From the NCBI GenBank assembly GCA_964595565.1, contig CAZQQX010000042.1, positions 1 through 8,529 on the forward strand: a stretch of 8,529 nt of DNA, written 5' to 3'. This DNA is from JAQVEM01 sp964595565 (GTDB lineage Bacteria > Actinomycetota > Humimicrobiia > Humimicrobiales > Humimicrobiaceae). Position 1 is the first letter of the stretch, and every line of letters begins with the position of its first letter. Below, one piece after another: positions 1 through 5,014 of the stretch. A model generated the notes under the pieces. It saw nothing but the letters and a program-made list of their open reading frames with translations. It did not search any database and was not told the origin of the DNA. A program made the translations under genes and the position numbers.

Positions 1-163
1 CGGTGAGGATTTTGAGCTTGTTTATACGGTTTCAAAAAAAAATTCTGGCATGGTAAAAGGATTTAAAGTGGGAGAAATTACACATAAAAGGGGTATCAGA
101 ATTATAAAAAACGGTAAAGAGGAGCTTATTGAAAAACACGGATATGACCATTTTTTAACGTGA
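1..163 (+). CDS. thiL: Thiamine-monophosphate kinase, C-terminal fragment (cut by window edge)
   Basis: This is the last 53 codons of ThiL, the cytoplasmic kinase that phosphorylates thiamine monophosphate to thiamine pyrophosphate using ATP. Base 1 is the third base of a codon cut by the window edge; reading starts in frame at base 2 and ends at a TGA at 161-163. The call rests on the family's C-terminal signature: GEDFELVYTV at the start (family GGEDYELLFTV), then VGEIT, a short basic loop, and the terminal GYDHF. The stretch between YTV and VGEIT is only about 10 residues, shorter than in most ThiL proteins I know, where a helix and strand of roughly 15-25 residues lie there. This may be a compact variant or a small in-frame deletion. 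The gene points towards the decayed minus-strand genes that follow, and no hairpin terminator is visible after the stop. Most of the protein lies outside the window, so its integrity cannot be judged. Confidence 0.85.
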   Translation, partial: GEDFELVYTVSKKNSGMVKGFKVGEITHKRGIRIIKNGKEELIEKHGYDHFLT

Positions 164-238
164 TTAAACCTCTATCCTGATACAAACAGTGACATGTTTT
201 AATTAGAAGTGCTCATTGTGTAACACTATGAACCTATC

Positions 239-442
239 TTAAAAAAGTGAGTCTGGAGTGGCTACGCTTTTGCTGTATTCCTTTGCAAATGCCTCCACCT
301 TTTCAATATCATTTCCATCCAGCTCTATATCACCTGCAAGCGCATTTTCTTCGGCCTGTTCTTTATCCCTTGCACCACATAGTGCGATTACTTTTGGATT
401 TTTAGTGAGCCAGGCGACTGCGATATGCCCGTAAGAAGCATA
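239..442 (-). pseudogene. Aldo/keto reductase, C-terminal remnant
   Basis: The minus strand carries an open stretch of 67 codons ending in TAA at 241-239. It reads as the C-terminal tail of an NAD(P)H-dependent aldo/keto reductase: YGHIAVAWLTKNPKV matches the family helix (YG..p.qvALAWLL..p.V), followed by CGARDKEQAEEN (family PGar..eQ.eEN) and a final helix after DIELDGNDIEKVE (family .iels.eel..l). In the whole enzyme these segments form the last strand and helices of the TIM barrel that grip the cofactor's 2'-phosphate and ribose. No start codon or ribosome site is present, and an in-frame TAA lies at 445-443, just upstream of the homology. About three quarters of a ~300-residue protein is missing. 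Just upstream, in another frame, sits the methyltransferase remnant, so a deletion joined the two. The fragment cannot be functional. Confidence 0.75.
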
Positions 443-1142
443 TTACGCTGTACTTATCCTGGTCCGAATTTATAATTCCATGCTCTGCATATCCCCTACA
501 CTGCCGGCCGCTGCCTATCCATTTTATCATTTCATCTTTCGTTGCAAAATACCTGTCGGCATTCTCATGCCATACCTCCACATCTTTAAAATCGGTACCT
601 GTTACAAGAGACTTATATTCTTCTACTGCAGGCATAAACCATGGCCATTCAAATGACAAAAAATATTTCTTATAATTTTTATTGCGCATCACTTCTTTTA
701 TTACTTCATAAAAATTAGAGCAATTTCCATCCACTGCGAAATTAAAACGAATAATGCCATTTTCTTTAAGTGCCCTGTGGCAATTGGCAAGTAATTTTTT
801 ATGGTCCTTAACCCAGTGCAATGTTGCATTGGAAAATATCAGGTCAAACTAATTAATAAAACTGATACTGTCAATATCCATATTTATAAAAGATAGTCTA
901 CCTGTCTCAAGTTCCTTTGCAGTTTTAATCATCCCCTCTGAAGCATCAATACCGACAATTCTCCCACCGGGCACTAGCACGGATAACTGTCCGGTCAGGA
1001 CACCGTTGCCACAGCCCAGGTCAAGAATAGACTCGTCCCTCCCCCTAAATTTGAATTCAGAGATTATTATTTTTAATCCCCACTCTTTCTGGTGTTTTGA
1101 AGCTTTCCTGTATTTCCTGCCATCAAATTCGTGTGTGCACAT
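402..1142 (-). pseudogene. Class I SAM-dependent methyltransferase (Tam/BioC-like), broken by an in-frame amber stop and a lost C-terminus
   Basis: Read on the minus strand, this is one methyltransferase interrupted by a single TAG at 851-849; both halves are in the same frame. The first half has an N-terminal HEFDGRKYRKASKHQKEWG block, the SAM-binding loop ILDLGCGNGVLTGQL and the acidic ribose-binding strand GIDASEGMI. Directly after the stop come FDLIFSNATLHWVKDH and a Rossmann continuation, the usual motif IV-V region of trans-aconitate 2-methyltransferase and BioC-like enzymes. The preferred start is the ATG at 1142-1140, with AGGGG about 8 bases upstream; an ATG at 1193 would add 17 residues unlike the family. 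After MIKWI the sequence drifts from the family, the usual C-terminal FRRI/A-K tail is absent, and the last codons (RSRLAH) come from aldo/keto reductase DNA in the wrong frame. One base change (AAG, GAG or CAG to TAG) explains the stop. The substrate is unknown. Confidence 0.75.
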
Positions 1143-1233
1143 TTCTACTACCCCTGTAATAGTATTTACCAATAAAATCCTAGAATGGATCATATATATT
1201 ACTTATAATTTGCTCCATGTGAACGAACATAAT

Positions 1234-1737
1234 TTACCAGATATTAATGTTTTCTTTTCTCGTAAAATCCACCGGTTTTGAAAATGCAGCCAGCATGCCC
1301 GCTTCATCCGGCGATTTATTTTTTTTAAAGTATAATTTCCACTTAAGAAGAGTCATAATTATTTTGTTCAATATATCCAGTTTGTCAAAATTAAATCCTC
1401 CGCGCAAATAATACAGCTTGATTTTATTTTGCTCTTCAGCAGAAAAGTTTTTTTCAATCAGCTCTTTTACAATTGCATCGTTTGCCGGCGAAGCTCCCAC
1501 CGCAAAAATAATAATGTTTTTATCCTTTAATTTACCCATTTTTTTTTTAATGATATCTACGCCGGATATTCCAGTGACATGCAGACTTCCGCCAAAAATT
1601 ATTGTGCCATATCTGGTTAATGTATCCTTTTTTAAGAATTTAATATCTAATAATTCCGCCCTTAGTTCTTCGGCAATCCACCCGGCATATTTTTTTGTAA
1701 AGCCAGATAATGATTTGTATATAACAAGTGTCTTCAT
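1234..1737 (-). CDS. Flavodoxin-domain protein (Flavodoxin_5 / HemG-like)
   Basis: This 167-residue cytoplasmic protein most resembles the Flavodoxin_5 family, which includes HemG-type protoporphyrinogen oxidases and many uncharacterised anaerobe proteins. It should bind FMN and shuttle electrons. Visible features are the first beta strand and phosphate loop (MKTLVIYKSLSGFTKKYAGW, residues 1-20), the second loop IIFGGSLHVTGISG (46-59), strand IIIFAVGA (75-82), and LRGGFNFDKLDI (111-122), a block typical of this family before its C-terminal helix. The C-terminal part after about 140 is charged and carries no cysteines, so there is no iron-sulfur cluster. It starts at an ATG 32 bases after the EFR1 stop. 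The upstream bases are AT-only and show no Shine-Dalgarno, so it is probably translated at a low rate or by coupling. A true haem role is not supported: no haem gene is nearby. Confidence 0.8.
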   Translation of the reverse strand: MKTLVIYKSLSGFTKKYAGWIAEELRAELLDIKFLKKDTLTRYGTIIFGGSLHVTGISGVDIIKKKMGKLKDKNIIIFAVGASPANDAIVKELIEKNFSAEEQNKIKLYYLRGGFNFDKLDILNKIIMTLLKWKLYFKKNKSPDEAGMLAAFSKPVDFTRKENINIW

Positions 1738-1769
1738 AATTATATATAATAACTAAACTAAAATGATAT

Positions 1770-2615
1770 TTATAGACTCTTCTGTTTTGAAATATCACCG
1801 GCTGTGGCATATGGGTGGGGATAACGGCCCTTTTCTGCCGTATAAGATTTCATCCAGATTTTTGAATAAATCTGGACCGCTTCAGCGGGGCAGTAATTCA
1901 GGCATGAGTAGCATAAATAGCATTTTATATCACGCTGCCAGACAGGCCTTCCACTGATCATTTTAACTTTTCCTGAAAGACATACCTTCTCACATATACC
2001 GCAGCCGGTGCATTTTGAATCAGCGTAAAAATACTTCCTGATTTTCGGTGATATAAAGTGCGTTGCAAATGGGACGAGCCATTCCAGTATATTATTTAGA
2101 ATCCTGTTACCTGAGAAAGTAACACCGCTGTTATCATCCCCGCGGTAATCACTTCTGCTTATAATTATTTTATGTATATCGTTTATTTTCCGAAAAGCAT
2201 TTTTTTCCAGCGCGTCCAGCTCTTCTTTTGTTGGAACAGTATAGTAATCCAGTTTAGGATCACTGGTTGCCATATCAACGGTAAAAGCTGAATTTAAATA
2301 CTTCCCATGTTTCCTGAGGTACCTGTCAATTACTTTAAACCCTTTAAAAACCGTCCCTCCACGGGTGGCTACGGCAAAAAAGTAATCGGAGGATTCGGTA
2401 TTTATCCTCTTTAAAAAATCCCTTACAGGAATAGGAATAGTCAGGTCATGACAGGGAAAGATAAAACCGGCGTTTTCCCCTTTTATGCTATAATTATTCT
2501 CTTTTATACGCCTGACAATTGGCACTAACTCCGCACCAGGCATGAGCTCCTGTAATTTTTTTGCCACAAACAGTGAATTGCCCGTCCCTGAAAAGTAATA
2601 AATCTCTGTTCTCAT
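1770..2615 (-). CDS. EFR1-family flavodoxin / 2x[4Fe-4S] ferredoxin protein
   Basis: This 281-residue protein joins an N-terminal flavodoxin domain to a C-terminal bacterial ferredoxin domain, the EFR1 architecture common in anaerobes. The FMN phosphate loop is YFSGTGNS (residues 7-14). FIFPCHDLTIPIPVRDFL (51-68) and VATRGG (82-87) are the following flavin-contact loops. Two CxxCxxCxxxC motifs carry the clusters: C202, C205, C208, C212, and C232, C235, C238, C242 with a proline after the last, the usual pattern for two low-potential [4Fe-4S] clusters. The likely role is moving electrons between flavin and ferredoxin pools; the partner enzyme is not known. No signal peptide or membrane helix is seen. 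Its ATG overlaps the stop of the upstream membrane methyltransferase (TAATG at 2617-2613) and the nearby Shine-Dalgarno is poor (AAGAAG), so translation is probably coupled. Both cluster motifs and the length look intact. Confidence 0.88.
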   Translation of the reverse strand: MRTEIYYFSGTGNSLFVAKKLQELMPGAELVPIVRRIKENNYSIKGENAGFIFPCHDLTIPIPVRDFLKRINTESSDYFFAVATRGGTVFKGFKVIDRYLRKHGKYLNSAFTVDMATSDPKLDYYTVPTKEELDALEKNAFRKINDIHKIIISRSDYRGDDNSGVTFSGNRILNNILEWLVPFATHFISPKIRKYFYADSKCTGCGICEKVCLSGKVKMISGRPVWQRDIKCYLCYSCLNYCPAEAVQIYSKIWMKSYTAEKGRYPHPYATAGDISKQKSL

Positions 2616-3103
2616 TACAATACTTCTTTTCTATTCCGAAAATGCCTGATAATTCCGGCTAAAAGATTCATACCCGGAACCTTTTGCATGTACTGCCTGT
2701 ACTCATTGCCAAACAAATCAATGTTTAGCTGCTCTTCTTCTTTCGAAATCAGGTATAGACCGACTATTCCAGGAATTCCAATAGCTACAAATAACCAGTG
2801 CTGATAAAGAAAAATTGTTGCAATAAATAATCCTAAAATCCAGCCAAGGTACATGGGATGCCGGACAACAGAGTAAATTCCAACATTGATCAGTGCTTTT
2901 ACTCTGCGGATGTATATATGATAGAAAGATAAAAAAAGTAAAATTATGCCTGAGACCCAGAATACCCACCCTATATATGACAATGCCCTGATATCATTAG
3001 GCTCAACAACTCTAAAAATAACAAGTGGGTTATAGGGAAAAGCCAGGATTGATAAAATACTAACAATAAAGAATAACAATCTCATCCTGGTTTTTTGTTT
3101 CAT
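2615..3103 (-). CDS. PEMT/ICMT-type integral membrane methyltransferase
   Basis: This 162-residue membrane protein belongs to the phospholipid methyltransferase / isoprenylcysteine carboxyl methyltransferase superfamily, which uses SAM to methylate membrane-embedded substrates. About four hydrophobic helices are seen, near residues 8-28, 43-65, 84-100 and 102-120. The signature lies in the C-terminal half: GIYSVVRHPMYLGWIL (75-90), the RHPxY motif of the SAM-binding segment, and EEEQLNIDLFGNEYRQYMQK (122-141), the E-E-L-x-x-x-F-G-x-x-Y-x-x-Y element that closes the site. Bacterial members of this length are mostly of unknown substrate; lipids, polyprenylated molecules and small thiols or amines are all possible. 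It starts at an ATG with a strong AAAGGGGG site about 9 bases upstream. It is the first gene of the minus-strand group and overlaps the EFR1 gene by one base. The family call is firm; the reaction is not. Confidence 0.83.
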   Translation of the reverse strand: MKQKTRMRLLFFIVSILSILAFPYNPLVIFRVVEPNDIRALSYIGWVFWVSGIILLFLSFYHIYIRRVKALINVGIYSVVRHPMYLGWILGLFIATIFLYQHWLFVAIGIPGIVGLYLISKEEEQLNIDLFGNEYRQYMQKVPGMNLLAGIIRHFRNRKEVL

Positions 3104-3112
3104 TCCTGGTAA

Positions 3113-3120
3113 CCCCCTTT
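3113..3120 (-). promoter_or_regulatory. Ribosome binding site of the membrane methyltransferase gene
   Basis: On the minus strand the run AAAGGGGG ends 9 bases before the ATG at 3103-3101. It is the strongest translation signal in the 1234-3103 gene group and fixes the start. The two genes that follow have weak or no sites, which fits translation mainly initiated here and passed on by coupling. Confidence 0.6.
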
Positions 3121-3207
3121 TTATTTTATGTAAAAAAATTAAAAATCTCTAACCAAATATTTATTCCTGGCATATCTTGCACATTGTATATAGGGCCTGT
3201 ATTTAAA

Positions 3208-3363
3208 CTATAACGAGAAATATTTTACCTGCTCGAATGCTTCAAAGTACTTATAATGCGTGGCGATAAAGCTAGCCCCACAGTAATCCATGCTTGCGAT
3301 ATGAATTGCGTTCCCCGGTAATATATTCTTAAAGCTATTTTTCCAGTATTTTTCTAACACTTC
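3208..3363 (-). pseudogene. PIN-domain (VapC-like) toxin, C-terminal remnant
   Basis: A minus-strand frame of 51 codons ends in TAG at 3210-3208. It reads like the last third of a PIN-domain ribonuclease, the toxin of VapBC systems. ILPGNAIHIASMDYCGA matches the family block (l.p.DAiHiAta...ga), and FIATHYKYFEAFEQV matches the next strand and helix (fiT.DkhF..v.gv). PIN enzymes cleave RNA with three or four acidic residues that hold a metal ion. The two expected here are both replaced: Asp to Asn in GNAIHIA and Asp to Tyr in THYKYF, each explainable by one base change. Two stop codons lie immediately upstream in this frame, there is no usable start, and the N-terminal ~80 residues are absent. 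It is therefore an inactive fragment. The family call is by eye from a short stretch and could be wrong. Confidence 0.45.
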
Positions 3364-3371
3364 TTATTATA

Positions 3372-3452
3372 TTAAAAAAGCCTTCCAACAGACACATTTT
3401 TTCTTCCTTCTTTTTCCCTTAACTTTCCGTACACATCTTCCTCAAATAACAT
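3372..3452 (-). pseudogene. Ribbon-helix-helix-like antitoxin remnant (tentative)
   Basis: On the minus strand, just upstream of the PIN remnant, a short frame reads MLFEEDVYGKLREKEGRK and then NVSVGRLF before a TAA. The pattern is that of small ribbon-helix-helix antitoxins such as VapB: a short strand, then E-E-x-x-Y-x-x-L, a short turn, and a V-S-x-x-x-x-x helix. The frame is broken at both ends next to homopolymers. Upstream, restoring one base to the A7 run at 3458-3464 would join it to an ATG at 3472 (MPLKK). Downstream, removing one base from the T6 run at 3374-3379 would extend it into FNIIRSVRKILEK. Slippage or decay would explain both. It has only about 26 residues in one frame and no clear ribosome site. 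Order and strand (antitoxin then toxin) fit a former vapBC pair. Confidence 0.22.
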
Positions 3453-3695
3453 TGCTGTTTTTTTAAAGGCATTACAAATTACTCTCTATACGGCAAATAA
3501 ACTTGATATTTGTTATTATATATATGGCTCCGTATACATAATATAGCTTCTCTTAACAACAGGCCAATTACAGTATAAATAAATCCCCTCCCGTTATAAA
3601 CTACATTTTGTAAGTTTTACTGGCCTCCATTCAAATCTATACTACATAAAAAATAATTTTTTGGCTGTCAAATCTTATTTTTAGCAAAATAACAA

Positions 3696-3752
3696 TTAGC
3701 TTAAAAGTGTTTTTACGTTATAATTGTTATGTTTTATCATATTTTTTAATAT
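3696..3752 (+). promoter_or_regulatory. Candidate promoters for the M29 aminopeptidase gene
   Basis: Two overlapping sigma-A-like candidates face the aminopeptidase. One has a perfect TATAAT at 3719-3724 with a poor -35 (TTAGCT, 3696-3701, 17-base spacer). The other has TTGTTA at 3724-3729 and TAATAT at 3747-3752, also 17 bases apart, each matching four of six consensus bases. Either would give an untranslated leader of roughly 80-110 bases made almost wholly of A and T. In DNA this AT-rich such boxes occur by chance, so confidence is low. Confidence 0.3.
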
Positions 3753-3824
3753 ATTTTTTGTTAAATGTAAAAAATATTAAAAGATTAAAAAATCTATATA
3801 AAAATGCGGTAATATCTGAAAAAA

Positions 3825-3830
3825 AAGGAG
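3825..3830 (+). promoter_or_regulatory. Ribosome binding site of the aminopeptidase gene
   Basis: AAGGAG lies 9 bases before the ATG at 3840-3842 and is the only Shine-Dalgarno in the area. It supports 3840 as the start and argues against the short plus-strand frame that begins upstream at 3707 and runs into the gene in another frame. Confidence 0.75.
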
Positions 3831-3839
3831 ACATACACA

Positions 3840-4952
3840 ATGGACCCAAGAATAAAAAAACTGGCAGAAAACCTTGTAAATTACTCATGCAGGGTTAAAA
3901 AAGATGAAAAAATTCTCGTAGAGTGTGTGGGCATTTCGGGAATCCCTCTGGTAAAAGCCCTGGTGAAAGAAACCTATAAGAAAGGCGGCGTACCTTTTAT
4001 TGACTTAAAAGAATCCGCTGTTACCAGAGAACTTCTAAAAGGTTGCACCATTCAGCAATTGAAATTCATGGCAGTTCATGAACTGGCAAGAATGAAAGAA
4101 ATTGACGCTTTTATTGGCATAAGAGCAAGCGACAATATCAGTGAACTGAGCGACATCACATCCGAAAAAATGAATGATTATATGAAATACTATGCGGAAG
4201 TTGTCAGCGCAGAAAGAGTGGGCAATACAAAATGGGTGGTATTAAGATATCCCAATCCTTCAATGGCCCAGCTGGCAAATACCAGTGTGGAAGCATTTGA
4301 AGACTTTTATTTTAAGGTCTGCAACCTTGATTATTCCAGAATGTCAAAAGCAATGGACAATCTTGTAGAACTCATGAATAAAACCGATAAAGTTCACATA
4401 ACAGGTAAAGAAACTGACCTCTCATTCTCAATAAAGGATATACCTGCTATAAAGTGCGCCGGAGAATATAATATACCGGATGGAGAAGTTTTTACCGCAC
4501 CGGTAAAAACATCTGTCAATGGCAGGGTAACCTATAATACTCCTTCTATTTACCAGGGTGTTACCTATGAAAATGTCAGCCTGACCTTCAAAAATGGTAA
4601 AATTGTCAGAGCTTCGGCCAATGACACTGCAAGAATTAATAAAGTTCTTGATACAGATGAGGGAGCGAGGTATGTCGGAGAATTTGCTCTGGGAGTAAAC
4701 CCCTATATTAAAAAACCCATGAAGGACATACTTTTTGATGAGAAGATAATGGGAAGTTTTCACTTTACACCGGGAAAATGTTATAAAGAAGCCTCTAATG
4801 GAAATGACTCTGCTGTGCACTGGGACCTGGTATGTATACAGACACCGGAATACAGCGGGGGCGAAATTTATTTTGATGATAAACTTATAAGAAAAGACGG
4901 TAGATTTGTTATACCCGGGCTTGAATGTTTGAACCCTGAAAATCTAAAATAG
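3840..4952 (+). CDS. M29-family metallo-aminopeptidase (AmpS/PepS type)
   Basis: This 370-residue cytoplasmic enzyme belongs to peptidase family M29, the two-metal aminopeptidases of thermophilic and Gram-positive bacteria (AmpS, AmpT, PepS). They remove N-terminal residues from short peptides. The likely metal and catalytic residues are visible in order: E216 in NIPDGEVFTAP, E281 in YVGEFALGVNP, H308 and Y315 in GSFHFTPGKCY, and H327 and D329 in SAVHWDLV. They correspond to the Glu, Glu, His, Tyr, His, Asp set of the family. The N-terminal half is the alpha/beta domain that closes the dimer cavity. At 370 residues it is shorter than the ~410-residue AmpS group; the spacing between H308 and H327 is reduced, as in a shorter clostridial-type branch. 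It is transcribed alone, facing pcrA tail to tail. It has no signal peptide and appears intact. Confidence 0.88.
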   Translation: MDPRIKKLAENLVNYSCRVKKDEKILVECVGISGIPLVKALVKETYKKGGVPFIDLKESAVTRELLKGCTIQQLKFMAVHELARMKEIDAFIGIRASDNISELSDITSEKMNDYMKYYAEVVSAERVGNTKWVVLRYPNPSMAQLANTSVEAFEDFYFKVCNLDYSRMSKAMDNLVELMNKTDKVHITGKETDLSFSIKDIPAIKCAGEYNIPDGEVFTAPVKTSVNGRVTYNTPSIYQGVTYENVSLTFKNGKIVRASANDTARINKVLDTDEGARYVGEFALGVNPYIKKPMKDILFDEKIMGSFHFTPGKCYKEASNGNDSAVHWDLVCIQTPEYSGGEIYFDDKLIRKDGRFVIPGLECLNPENLK

Positions 4953-4977
4953 TGCCGCCCTGAATAAAAACAGAATA

Positions 4978-4993
4978 AAGTTTTTAAAAACTT
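4978..4993. terminator. AT-only palindrome between convergent genes (possible weak bidirectional terminator)
   Basis: AAGTTTTTAAAAACTT is a perfect 16-base inverted repeat, lying 25 bases after the aminopeptidase stop and 21 bases beyond the pcrA stop on the other strand. A T-run follows the pcrA stop on the minus strand. The hairpin would have almost no GC pairs, so it is a poor intrinsic terminator by usual rules. Its position in a 62-base convergent gap is the main argument for a role. Confidence 0.25.
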
Positions 4994-5014
4994 AAAACAT
5001 CAGAAAAAAATATT

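Larger units (their letters stand above)
3104..3839. other. 736-base AT-rich intergenic region with gene remnants
   Basis: No intact gene was found on either strand. Going left to right, it holds the ribosome site of the membrane methyltransferase (3113-3120); a PIN-domain tail on the minus strand (3208-3363); a ribbon-helix-helix-like fragment just upstream of that tail (3372-3452); an unassigned stretch at about 3480-3690 with frequent stops in the frames I read; and an almost pure A/T leader with promoter-like boxes before the aminopeptidase (about 3690-3839). The gap separates divergently transcribed genes, so it must carry promoters in both directions. Only the rightward ones can be proposed with any support. 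Confidence 0.6.

Noticed and set aside
402..821. A separate 139-residue protein starting at a TTG at 821.
   Set aside because: Conserved methyltransferase sequence continues upstream of the TTG without a break to the amber codon, there is no ribosome site, and the N-terminus would cut motif IV in half.
849..851. The TAG in the methyltransferase as a pyrrolysine codon.
   Set aside because: Three intact genes in the window (aminopeptidase, pcrA, aroF) end in TAG, which is uncommon in genomes that decode it. The gene is also damaged at its C-terminus and is not a methylamine methyltransferase.
1143..1193. Extended start of the methyltransferase at 1193.
   Set aside because: The extra 17 residues do not resemble the family, and a better ribosome site (AGGGG) precedes the ATG at 1142.
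1006..1957. Plus-strand frames opposite the methyltransferase, flavodoxin and EFR1 genes.
   Set aside because: All are antisense shadows of recognisable minus-strand proteins and look like no known family.
3500..3660. Possible transposase remnant on the minus strand (short peptides such as CNWPVVKRSYIMYTEPY).
   Set aside because: Every frame I read is short and interrupted, there are no terminal inverted repeats or target duplications, and the resemblance is too vague to name.
3707..3898. Small plus-strand protein of 63 residues overlapping the aminopeptidase start.
   Set aside because: It is a lysine/asparagine/leucine-rich product of A/T-rich leader DNA, has no ribosome site, and overlaps the well-supported gene in another frame.
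4428..4820. Minus-strand frame of 130 codons inside the aminopeptidase.
   Set aside because: It is antisense to the catalytic half of a clearly intact M29 enzyme and has no recognisable domain or start signal.
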